This document shows positions 1-4,085 of a stretch of DNA of 5,578 bases, in pieces (position 1 is the first letter of the stretch; each line of letters begins with the position of its first letter). The stretch is from Candidatus Woesearchaeota archaeon (GTDB lineage Archaea; Nanobdellota; Nanobdellia; Woesearchaeales; JAGVZT01), in assembly GCA_019323665.1 (NCBI GenBank), contig JAHWHA010000119.1, positions 1 to 5,578 of the forward strand. Direction: 5' to 3'. The notes beneath the pieces are model-generated. The model was not told where the DNA came from and ran no database searches. It worked only from the letters and a program-made list of their open reading frames with translations. Position numbers and translations under genes: made by a program.

Positions 1-55
1 CCCTACTCGGCACCCCGGGGGGGCCAACCCCCGCCTCGTCTGCACCATGGCTGGA
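1..55. ncRNA. GC-rich end of a possible structural RNA (partial)
   Basis: This stretch is very GC-rich beside an AT-rich flank and carries no convincing reading frame. G17-21 can pair with C28-32 around a 6-nt loop. Two readings are possible. Read on the minus strand, it begins just downstream of TATA-like sequences (56-85) and has a GGCGGGGGTTGGC segment that loosely resembles the 5' Alu part of archaeal SRP (7S) RNA. Read on the plus strand, it would be the 3' end of an RNA stopping at the T-run 56-60. I cannot decide between them, and the SRP idea rests on memory of the family, not on an alignment. Confidence 0.3.
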
Positions 56-74
56 TTTTTAAATCAAAAGTAAA

Positions 75-85
75 ATTATTAAATG
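75..85 (+). promoter_or_regulatory. TATA box for the NUDIX gene
   Basis: The AT-rich element ATTATTAAATG is centred about 26 bases before the ATG at 106, the normal archaeal distance from TATA box to transcription start. No ribosome binding site precedes the ATG, so the mRNA is probably leaderless. Further TATA-like tracts at 56-65 and 91-100 make the exact box uncertain. Confidence 0.45.
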
Positions 86-105
86 CAGCAAAATTTTAAA
101 CCAAC

Positions 106-735
106 ATGGACAAGTTCCAAAAAGAGATTATGGTGATAGAGAAGAGGCTGCTTTTCAATAATGACTACTTTCAGGGGTTTGTTGGTGCGAGTCATGCTGA
201 TTTTGAAGCAAGGGTTCATGCCAATTTCAAGTTCATGAAAAGGGGGATAGCAGAGACTGATCCCAATCATAAACAACCTTGCGCTTACTCAATTATTGTC
301 AATCCAACCTCAAAGCAGGTTTTCACTTACCTGCGGGCGAGCAGGGACAAGGATTATACTGAAAAGCGTTTGCAGGGTAAGTGGTCTATCGGTCTTGGGG
401 GGCATATTGAGAAGCTGGACTTGGCAGATGACAAGCCCATTCATACAAGTATGCTGAGGGAGCTGTCTGAAGAGGTGCACATTGGTGGCAGTATTCAGCC
501 AAGGGTGCTTGGCTACATTAATGATGACCGTGATGATGTTGGCAGGGTGCATTTTGGAGTTGTTTATTTAATTGAGACTGATGCCACTGATGTTAGGCCG
601 AATGGATCAGAGATAGCTGATGGTTGTTTTAGAACGATTGACCAACTCAAGCAGCTCGCATCAGCAGAGGATGCTGATGTTGAGGAGTGGAGCAAGCTTC
701 TGGTTGAGCATCTTGAGAATTATTTTAAGAACTGA
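106..735 (+). CDS. NUDIX/MutT-family hydrolase (predicted phosphoesterase)
   Basis: A 209-residue protein with a NUDIX-like fold signature. The middle holds KRLQGKWSIGLGGHIE (residues 87-102), followed by a variant NUDIX box ending RELSEEVHI (118-126). R118, E119, E122 and E123 match the metal-binding core. The usual glycine after the EE pair is replaced (V124-H125), and the gap between GGHIE and REL is about five residues longer than in the canonical box. This layout resembles the MutT-like predicted phosphoesterases (COG4112 type), which would cleave a nucleoside-diphosphate-linked or other phosphorylated substrate; the substrate is unknown. The N-terminal 50 residues are a family-specific extension. 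The ATG at 106 suits a leaderless mRNA; Met9 (position 130) is an alternative start. The stop lies one base from the stop of the convergent hypC. Confidence 0.75.
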   Translation: MDKFQKEIMVIEKRLLFNNDYFQGFVGASHADFEARVHANFKFMKRGIAETDPNHKQPCAYSIIVNPTSKQVFTYLRASRDKDYTEKRLQGKWSIGLGGHIEKLDLADDKPIHTSMLRELSEEVHIGGSIQPRVLGYINDDRDDVGRVHFGVVYLIETDATDVRPNGSEIADGCFRTIDQLKQLASAEDADVEEWSKLLVEHLENYFKN

Positions 736-736
736 A

Positions 737-952
737 TTACTGATTCTTTGCTGCTTGTTTAAAGAGTTTGATGCTCTCTTGTGCTGATTCGTTGCTCAGT
801 GTTTTTATTGCATAGCCTGCGTTTGCCACAATATAATCTCCCACTTTGGCATCCACTAAAGCAAGGTTGACATTTTTTCTAATTCCATCGAAGTCTACTA
901 TTGCTGTCTCTCCTTCGATGCGGACAATTCTTCCTGGGATTGCTAAGCACAT
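737..952 (-). CDS. hypC: Hydrogenase maturation chaperone HypC
   Basis: A 71-residue HypC/HupF/HybG-family protein. HypC works with HypD to build and carry the Fe(CN)2CO unit and deliver it to the large subunit of NiFe hydrogenase. The start is set by the diagnostic N-terminus MCLAIPG, whose Cys2 is the catalytic cysteine, and by a GAGGT ribosome binding site at 960-956; an in-frame upstream extension to 1018 would bury Cys2 and lies inside hypA. The body follows the family: IVDFDGIRKNVNLALVDAK, then VGDYIVANAGYAI. In this last motif most family members have His (VHAGFAI; His51 in E. coli HypC), but here it is Asn44, encoded AAC. The gene overlaps the 3' end of hypA by 10 bases, so the two are translated from one mRNA. 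Confidence 0.93.
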   Translation of the reverse strand: MCLAIPGRIVRIEGETAIVDFDGIRKNVNLALVDAKVGDYIVANAGYAIKTLSNESAQESIKLFKQAAKNQ

Positions 953-1263
953 TTTACCTCTTTGATTTTTATCTGGTTTCCTGATTCGATTTCTGGAACA
1001 TCTCCGCACCATGGGCATGTGAACAGCACAAAATCATGACCCCTGTTCATAATATCAGGTTTGCCATGATAGCCGCACTCGCATTTCACAACTCCTGGCA
1101 CTTGTTTGACCTCAACATGCCAGTCAACAATTTCCGCTAGATGGGTTTTGAGGTGTTCAGGCTTGATAGGTGCAAGCTCTCCTACTTCAATGAGGATTGA
1201 TTTCACCTCACCTTGCTTGCGAGCCTCCTCAATTATATTAGTGACGAGCTTTGTCTCATGCAT
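943..1263 (-). CDS. hypA: Hydrogenase nickel incorporation protein HypA
   Basis: A 106-residue HypA/HybF protein, the nickel metallochaperone that passes Ni(II) to the NiFe hydrogenase large subunit together with HypB. It begins MHET; the N-terminal Met-His-Glu is the nickel site of the family. A structural zinc site is formed by Cys61 and Cys63 (CECG, a C-x-C instead of the commoner C-x2-C) and Cys83/Cys86 (CPWC), with EIESGNQIKIKEV closing the domain as in relatives. It is the first gene of the hypA-hypC unit. Neither hypB, hypD, hypE, hypF nor a hydrogenase subunit is in view. Confidence 0.93.
   Translation of the reverse strand: MHETKLVTNIIEEARKQGEVKSILIEVGELAPIKPEHLKTHLAEIVDWHVEVKQVPGVVKCECGYHGKPDIMNRGHDFVLFTCPWCGDVPEIESGNQIKIKEVKCA
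956..960 (-). promoter_or_regulatory. Ribosome binding site of hypC
   Basis: On the minus strand GAGGT lies three bases before the hypC ATG, inside the last codons of hypA. It decides the hypC start at 952 against the longer open frame and fits translation from an internal site in a shared mRNA. Confidence 0.7.
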
Positions 1264-1283
1264 GTTCTAAGTAAGGCTTTAGG

Positions 1284-1294
1284 GGTTTTAATAG
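1284..1294 (-). promoter_or_regulatory. TATA box for hypA-hypC
   Basis: The minus-strand element CTATTAAAACC is centred 26 bases upstream of the hypA ATG. No ribosome binding site precedes that ATG, so transcription probably starts at or next to the start codon (leaderless). Confidence 0.55.
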
Positions 1295-1309
1295 TTTTCT
1301 AATACAAAA

Positions 1310-1320
1310 GATTTTTAAAC
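1310..1320 (+). promoter_or_regulatory. TATA box for the DUF4389 gene
   Basis: GATTTTTAAAC is placed to start transcription near 1340, just ahead of the GAGGTG ribosome binding site (1345-1350) of the gene at 1358. It lies about 20 bases from the hypA TATA box on the other strand, making 1264-1357 a compact divergent promoter region. Confidence 0.5.
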
Positions 1321-1344
1321 TCCGTATATCTTAAATATTTTGAA

Positions 1345-1350
1345 GAGGTG
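1345..1350 (+). promoter_or_regulatory. Ribosome binding site of the DUF4389 gene
   Basis: GAGGTG lies seven bases before the ATG at 1358. A nearer ATG at 1351 reaches a stop after four codons, so the 1358 start is preferred. Confidence 0.7.
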
Positions 1351-1357
1351 ATGTTTA

Positions 1358-1693
1358 ATGGTTGAGAAAAGCGAGAGACTTGAGGCTTTGTGGAGGATTC
1401 TTGTGGCAATTGTTGTGGGAGTTATCCTCTATTTCTGGAACTATCTTATGATGCTTGTGGTTGTGGTGCACTGGCTATATGCAGTCATAACCGGCAAACG
1501 CAGCAAAGATCTAGCTGATTTTGCCAATACCTGGGCGTCTTATATGTACAGATCGTACAGATATTTGAGCTTTACAACAAATGCGAGACCATGGCCTTTC
1601 ACTGACTTCCAAAAGCCAATGGAGGATGTTGATTTTAAGGCGAGTGGGCCAAAAAAAGCCAACAAGACAAGGAAGAAGGCAAAGAAGAAGTGA
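1358..1693 (+). CDS. Small membrane protein of the DUF4389 type
   Basis: A 111-residue protein. Residues 12-45 are strongly hydrophobic and could form one long or two short membrane helices, followed by a positive stretch GKRSKD (46-51). The following motif, DFANTWASYMYRSYRYLSFTTNARPWPF (54-81, given here as the region from Asp54 to Phe81), rich in Tyr, Trp and Arg, is typical of the DUF4389 family, whose function is unknown. The last 14 residues are almost all Lys/Arg/Ala/Asn and probably sit in the cytoplasm, possibly touching nucleic acid or lipid head groups. The gene has its own promoter and terminator, so it is likely monocistronic. Confidence 0.75.
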   Translation: MVEKSERLEALWRILVAIVVGVILYFWNYLMMLVVVVHWLYAVITGKRSKDLADFANTWASYMYRSYRYLSFTTNARPWPFTDFQKPMEDVDFKASGPKKANKTRKKAKKK

Positions 1694-1720
1694 TTTTGTT
1701 TTTTTCTTATTCTCTTTCAT
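1694..1720 (+). terminator. T-rich archaeal terminator
   Basis: Directly after the stop codon there are TTTT (1694-1697), a run of seven T (1699-1705) and further T/C-rich sequence. Runs of T without a strong hairpin are the usual archaeal terminator. It separates the DUF4389 gene from the nop5 promoter. Confidence 0.6.
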
Positions 1721-1731
1721 TATTTTCAAAA

Positions 1732-1741
1732 GCTTTAAAAG
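1732..1741 (+). promoter_or_regulatory. TATA box for nop5-flpA
   Basis: GCTTTAAAAG is centred 27 bases before the ATG at 1764. This fits a leaderless nop5 mRNA beginning at that ATG and argues against the in-frame TTG at 1752. Confidence 0.55.
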
Positions 1742-1763
1742 AATGTGATATTTGCTTTTAGCT

Positions 1764-2762
1764 ATGAGTAAAACACTTTACACAAGTTGCTTTGGGTGTT
1801 TTGTTTTTGATGCCAGCTTCAAGCTTGCTGAAAAGATTGATTTCAAGGAAGTTGTGCGGGTAAACTCACAGCTTGAGAAGTGCGAGTGGAGTGATGAGGA
1901 GTTGGCACTAATTGCCAAACATAACCCTGAATTTTTCCTTGGTTTCAAGGTTTCCAAAAGGGCAGGCATTAAAGTTACTCAGGACCCCAAAAAGCTGCAG
2001 GCTGTTAGAGATTATTTCAAGGGTGATATTGCCCAGTTTGCGCAGACAAACACGCTTATCACAAAGCAAAAATTGAAGAATGCAGTTGGTGAGGATCTTC
2101 TGATTATCCAGTGCATTAATTCTATACAGGACATCAACCGTTCTATCAGTAGGCTGGCAAAAAGGCTGCGTGAATGGTACTCATTCTACAACCCTGAGTT
2201 TGGTGAGAAGATTGATGATCATGAGGCTTTTATCAGGCTGATTTTGGAGAAGAGCAGGAAGGAGTTGCTGGATGAGATCAAGGTTAAGGAATCAGAATCT
2301 ATGGGCGCTGATTTGGAGAAAAAGGATGTTGAGCCTATGCTCTTAATTGCCCAGAATCTCCGAGAATTATATGCTCTTAAACAATCGGAAGAAAGCTATC
2401 TTGAGAAGATGATGAATGCAAATTGTCCAAACATTGAAGCGGTTGCGGGGGCTCTGATTGGTGCAAGGCTGATGGCGATTGCTGGTTCTCTTGAGCGTTT
2501 AGCAATAATACCTTCGTCAACTTTGCAGCTGCTTGGCGCAGAGAAAGCGCTTTTCAGGCATTTGACAAAGAAGAGTCTGCCTCCTAAGTACGGAATATTG
2601 CATGAACATCCTCTTATCTCAAAGGCAAAGCATAAGGATCATGGCAAGGTTGCCAGGGCGCTGGCTGACAAGATTTCGCTTGCTGCAAAAGTTGACTATT
2701 TCAAGGGCGAGTTTGTGGGAGATAGATTAAAAGCAGAGCTGGAGAAGAGATTTGGCAAATGA
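1764..2762 (+). CDS. nop5: C/D-guide RNP core protein Nop5 (Nop56/58)
   Basis: A 332-residue Nop5, the scaffold of the archaeal C/D sRNA ribonucleoprotein. It holds L7Ae on the guide RNA k-turn through its C-terminal Nop domain, dimerises through a coiled coil, and binds fibrillarin with its N-terminal domain to place 2'-O-methyl groups on rRNA and tRNA. Visible parts: N-terminal fibrillarin-binding domain (about 1-100), NOSIC/coiled-coil region (about 105-215), then the Nop domain with NCPNIEAVAGALIGARL (220-236), PSSTLQLLGAEKALFRHL (250-267), PPKYGILHEHPLI (273-285) and AAKVDYFKGEFVGDRL (307-322). The long lysine-rich tail of many Nop5 proteins is missing, which is within family variation. 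The ATG at 1764 is chosen over the TTG at 1752 because of TATA spacing. Its stop overlaps the flpA start (ATGA), so the partners are translationally coupled. Confidence 0.96.
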   Translation: MSKTLYTSCFGCFVFDASFKLAEKIDFKEVVRVNSQLEKCEWSDEELALIAKHNPEFFLGFKVSKRAGIKVTQDPKKLQAVRDYFKGDIAQFAQTNTLITKQKLKNAVGEDLLIIQCINSIQDINRSISRLAKRLREWYSFYNPEFGEKIDDHEAFIRLILEKSRKELLDEIKVKESESMGADLEKKDVEPMLLIAQNLRELYALKQSEESYLEKMMNANCPNIEAVAGALIGARLMAIAGSLERLAIIPSSTLQLLGAEKALFRHLTKKSLPPKYGILHEHPLISKAKHKDHGKVARALADKISLAAKVDYFKGEFVGDRLKAELEKRFGK

Positions 2763-3427
2763 AGCAAAGCAAATTCCCAGGGATTTTTGAGAATAAAGTT
2801 GGAAAAAGGCTAGAGCTTTGCACCAAGAATCTTGCCCCAGGAAAAACTGTTTATTCTGAGAATCTTGTTATAGAGGGTAATGAGGAATTCAGGAGCTGGG
2901 ATCCAAAGCGTTCAAAGCTTTGTGCTGCAATCCTCAAAGGGTTAAATCAGCTCGGGTTTAAGCCAGGCGACATGGTTCTTTATCTGGGTGCTTCGACAGG
3001 CACAACTGTTTCGCATGTTAGCGATATTGTAGGCCGAGGCGGGTTGGTGTTTGCTGTTGAGTTTGCGCCGCGTGTTGCACGCGAACTTGTTTTTGTTGCG
3101 GACGCGAGAAAGAATGTCGCACCGATACTGGCTGATGCAAATCAGTTCGAGAGCTATGCTCATAAGATACTGCAGGTTGACTTTATCTATCAGGACATTG
3201 CCCAGCGGAACCAGGCTGAGATTTTTCTAAAGAATAGGGTTTATCTGAAGCCAGGTGGTTTTGGGATGCTTTGCGTAAAATCACGCTCTATTGACATAAC
3301 TAAGAAACCAAAGGAAGTTTTCAAGGATGTGAGAAAGAAGCTTGAAGCTGAGGTTGAGGTTGTTGATTCTCGATTTCTTGAGCCATTTCAGAAGGATCAT
3401 TGTCTGTTTTTGTGTAAGAAAAAATAA
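2759..3427 (+). CDS. flpA: Fibrillarin, rRNA/tRNA 2'-O-methyltransferase
   Basis: A 222-residue archaeal fibrillarin, the S-adenosylmethionine-dependent enzyme of C/D guide RNPs. The N-terminal small domain (1-55) ends in EEFRSWDPKRSKL, which matches the family signature. The SAM-binding motif is LYLGASTGTTVSHVSD (74-89), with the acidic residue E101 in VFAVEFAPR contacting the ribose and D126 in LADANQ near the adenine. The K-D-K-H catalytic set is complete: K53, D146 (QDIAQRNQ), K174 (VKSRSID) and H214 (KDHC). Length is normal for the family. It overlaps nop5 by four bases; guide RNAs and L7Ae must be encoded elsewhere. The last codons face the 3' end of a convergent small zinc-ribbon gene. 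Confidence 0.97.
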   Translation: MKQSKFPGIFENKVGKRLELCTKNLAPGKTVYSENLVIEGNEEFRSWDPKRSKLCAAILKGLNQLGFKPGDMVLYLGASTGTTVSHVSDIVGRGGLVFAVEFAPRVARELVFVADARKNVAPILADANQFESYAHKILQVDFIYQDIAQRNQAEIFLKNRVYLKPGGFGMLCVKSRSIDITKKPKEVFKDVRKKLEAEVEVVDSRFLEPFQKDHCLFLCKKK

Positions 3428-3449
3428 AGGTAATAAAATAGAAATTCTG

Positions 3450-3551
3450 TTAATTAACTTTCTGAGATGCAATCATTGCGCATCTCTTGCAGTACTCTCC
3501 TCTAAGTATACAGTTCCTTCCACACTCTGCGCACTTGCCTGTTTTTGCCAT
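3450..3551 (-). CDS. 33-residue zinc-ribbon protein, function unknown
   Basis: A very short reading frame encoding 33 residues with five cysteines. Two C-x2-C knuckles, KCAECGR (6-12) and YCKRCA (20-25), are ten residues apart and would bind one zinc ion; a fifth cysteine (C14) lies between them. The rest is basic (Lys/Arg) with little room for anything but a single zinc ribbon, suggesting an RNA-, DNA- or protein-binding accessory. Support for a real gene: a GGGGGTG ribosome binding site at 3565-3559, seven bases before the ATG; a near-consensus BRE/TATA promoter upstream; and cysteine placement that random sequence rarely gives. A stretch of T on the minus strand (3430-3415, inside the flpA end) may terminate it. 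I do not recognise the family. Confidence 0.72.
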   Translation of the reverse strand: MAKTGKCAECGRNCILRGEYCKRCAMIASQKVN

Positions 3552-3558
3552 GATAAAA

Positions 3559-3565
3559 CACCCCC
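3559..3565 (-). promoter_or_regulatory. Ribosome binding site of the zinc-ribbon gene
   Basis: Minus-strand GGGGGTG, seven bases before the ATG at 3551, is a good match to the archaeal Shine-Dalgarno pattern and fixes the start. Confidence 0.6.
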
Positions 3566-3603
3566 ATAATTATATATTATCAGATATATAGCAAATCTAA
3601 CAG

Positions 3604-3621
3604 ATTATATAAAGCTTTCGT
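3604..3621 (-). promoter_or_regulatory. BRE/TATA promoter of the zinc-ribbon gene
   Basis: On the minus strand ACGAAAGC is followed at once by TTTATATAAT, a nearly ideal archaeal BRE plus TATA box. Transcription should start around 3582, giving a leader of about 30 bases that contains the ribosome binding site. It faces away from the tRNA-cluster promoter at 3686-3703. Confidence 0.65.
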
Positions 3622-3685
3622 TTTTTAACCACTATAAAGTGATTATAAAATCCAAAATAGCTAATTATACATATATATTAAAAAT
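3622..3685. other. AT-rich spacer between divergent promoters
   Basis: No gene is visible between the two diverging promoters. The stretch contains the short inverted repeat CACT-ATAA-AGTG (3630-3641) and further TATA-like tracts (3642-3649, 3668-3682). The inverted repeat could be a regulator site, but nothing else supports that. Confidence 0.35.
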
Positions 3686-3703
3686 AGAAAGTTTTATAAA
3701 TTA
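3686..3703 (+). promoter_or_regulatory. BRE/TATA promoter of the tRNA-rpoH-rpoB region
   Basis: AGAAAG (BRE-like) directly precedes TTTTATAAATTA, the best plus-strand promoter of the window. Transcription would start near 3722, about 90 bases before tRNA-Asp. No comparable TATA box lies nearer the tRNAs or before rpoH; GATATAGC at 3759-3766 is a weaker alternative about 48 bases before the tRNA. Confidence 0.6.
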
Positions 3704-3722
3704 CTGCTGCATAGTCGTGCCA

Positions 3723-3810
3723 TGGTTGGGAAAGTCTTCTTATGACACTTAAAGCCCAGATATAGCTTTGCTTGTTGAAAGAAGGCTCAAATCAGCCGTA
3801 AATCATAAAT
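3723..3810 (+). ncRNA. Foldable leader or small RNA before tRNA-Asp
   Basis: This segment between the predicted start site and the tRNA has no reading frame of note but folds. AGTCTTCTT (3733-3741) pairs with AAGAAGGCT (3779-3787) over nine pairs with one G-U, and within it AAAGC (3751-3755) pairs with GCTTT (3765-3769). The inner edges of the outer stem carry ATGA and TGA, so a kink-turn-like internal loop is conceivable. It may only be a leader removed by RNase P; a separate guide RNA is possible but no clear C, D or ACA box is seen. Confidence 0.3.
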
Positions 3811-3850
3811 GCCCTGGTGGTGTAGCCTGGTCTATCATGAAGCCCTGTCG

Positions 3851-3891
3851 AGGGAGATTAAAACCTCTTTAGGGGGTTTTACGCCGCAATC
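3851..3891 (+). other. tRNA-Asp intron 1, canonical 37/38 position (41 nt)
   Basis: The intron follows G37 and ends before A38, the most common archaeal site. It has its own strong hairpin: TAAAACCTC (3859-3867) pairs with GGGGGTTTTA (3873-3881 taking part). At the ends a relaxed BHB can be drawn: bulge CGA (3849-3851), bulge TCA (3890-3892), and a central helix of TGT against GCA with a fourth C-A mismatch. A one-base shift of both ends gives the same product. Confidence 0.85.
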
Positions 3892-3912
3892 AGGCTTCGA
3901 CCCGGGTTCAAA

Positions 3913-3959
3913 CAACTGTTTCGCTCATTGCAGACATCAAGTTTGAGCGCATTTGAAAG
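3913..3959 (+). other. tRNA-Asp intron 2 in the T loop, 59/60 (47 nt)
   Basis: The T loop is split after A59. The exon bases TTCA (3907-3910) pair with intron TGAA (3954-3957) as the 4-bp BHB helix; the bulges are AA^C (3911-3913) and AG^T (3958-3960), cleaved at the caret. The intron interior has a 6-bp hairpin, CGCTCA (3922-3927) with TGAGCG (3944-3949). The helix next to the 5' bulge is weak (two A-T pairs), so this is a relaxed rather than perfect BHB. Confidence 0.85.
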
Positions 3960-3975
3960 TCCCGGCCAGGGCGTT

Positions 3976-3986
3976 TTCAAACTCAT
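3976..3986 (+). repeat. 11-nt direct repeat, copy 1 (tRNA-Lys leader)
   Basis: TTCAAACTCAT ends exactly one base before the first base of tRNA-Lys. The same 11 bases occur at 4058-4068, spanning the tRNA-Lys T loop and the start of its second intron. TTTCAAA (3975-3981) is also the reverse complement of TTTGAAA at the end of the tRNA-Asp T-loop intron (3952-3958). Confidence 0.8.
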
Positions 3987-4017
3987 GGGCCGGTAGCTTA
4001 GCTAGGAGGAGCACCTG

Positions 4018-4034
4018 TCTGCTTACAGGGTGAG
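4018..4034 (+). other. tRNA-Lys intron 1, non-canonical 30/31 (17 nt)
   Basis: The intron interrupts the 5' strand of the anticodon stem. The ends form a complete BHB: the exon bases CACC (4012-4015) pair with intron GGTG (4029-4032), the bulges are TG^T (4016-4018) and AG^G (4033-4035), and CTG (4019-4021) pairs with CAG (4026-4028) around a four-base loop. Shifting to 29/30 breaks the central helix, so 30/31 is preferred. Confidence 0.88.
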
Positions 4035-4057
4035 GCTTTTAACCAGGTGGTCGCGGG

Positions 4058-4068
4058 TTCAAACTCAT
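4058..4068 (+). repeat. 11-nt direct repeat, copy 2 (T loop/intron junction)
   Basis: TTCAAACTCAT covers T-loop positions 54-59 and the first five bases of the T-loop intron. Copy 1 lies directly before the tRNA-Lys 5' end (3976-3986). Confidence 0.8.
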
Positions 4069-4085
4069 CTGGCTGATGATGGAAG
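4064..4085 (+). other. tRNA-Lys intron 2 in the T loop, 59/60 (22 nt)
   Basis: This is a textbook BHB. The exon bases TTCA (4058-4061) pair with intron TGGA (4080-4083, one G-U); the bulges are AA^C (4062-4064) and AG^T (4084-4086); the intron helix TCATC (4065-4069) pairs with GATGA (4075-4079) around a five-base loop. Cleavage after A59 and before T60 restores a standard T arm. The exon-intron boundaries are the same as in tRNA-Asp intron 2. Confidence 0.92.

Larger units (their letters stand above)
3811..3973 (+). tRNA. tRNA-Asp (GUC) with two introns
   Basis: The acceptor strands GCCCTGG (3811-3817) and CCAGGGC (3966-3972) are fully complementary, with discriminator G73 at 3973. The D arm runs 3820-3838 with the GG pair at 3829-3830. 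The anticodon stem AAGCC (3840-3844) pairs with GGCTT (3893-3897); the loop reads C-T-G-T-C-G plus A38, anticodon GTC at 3847-3849. The T stem CCGGG (3902-3906) pairs with CCCGG (3961-3965), and the T loop is TTCAAA (3907-3912) plus T60 at 3960. Removing introns 3851-3891 and 3913-3959 leaves a standard 75-base archaeal tRNA-Asp. CCA is not encoded. It is followed after 13 bases by tRNA-Lys. Confidence 0.93.

Noticed and set aside
43..55. CCATGGCTGG similar to CCATGGTTGG at 3720-3729
   Set aside because: The match is short and imperfect, with no common context, so it is probably chance.
953..1018. N-terminal extension of hypC
   Set aside because: HypC must begin with Met-Cys; the internal ATG at 952 has a ribosome binding site, and the extension is antisense-free overlap with hypA in another frame.
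1752..1763. TTG start for nop5
   Set aside because: The ATG at 1764 has the right TATA spacing and gives the normal Nop5 N-terminus.
3450..3551. Zinc-ribbon protein as a truncated ribosomal protein S14
   Set aside because: CxxCGR and CxRC look alike, but spacing between the knuckles (10 residues) and total length are too short for S14.
3342..3569. Plus-strand 75-codon open frame
   Set aside because: It overlaps flpA in another frame and runs antisense through the zinc-ribbon gene; composition is typical of a shadow frame.
3974..3977. TTTT after tRNA-Asp as a terminator
   Set aside because: Only four T, followed after nine bases by tRNA-Lys; more likely part of the shared precursor spacer.
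4073..4082. TGATGATG resembling a box C of a C/D guide RNA
   Set aside because: These bases are fully explained as the intron strand of the BHB helix, and no matching box D pair is found at a suitable distance.
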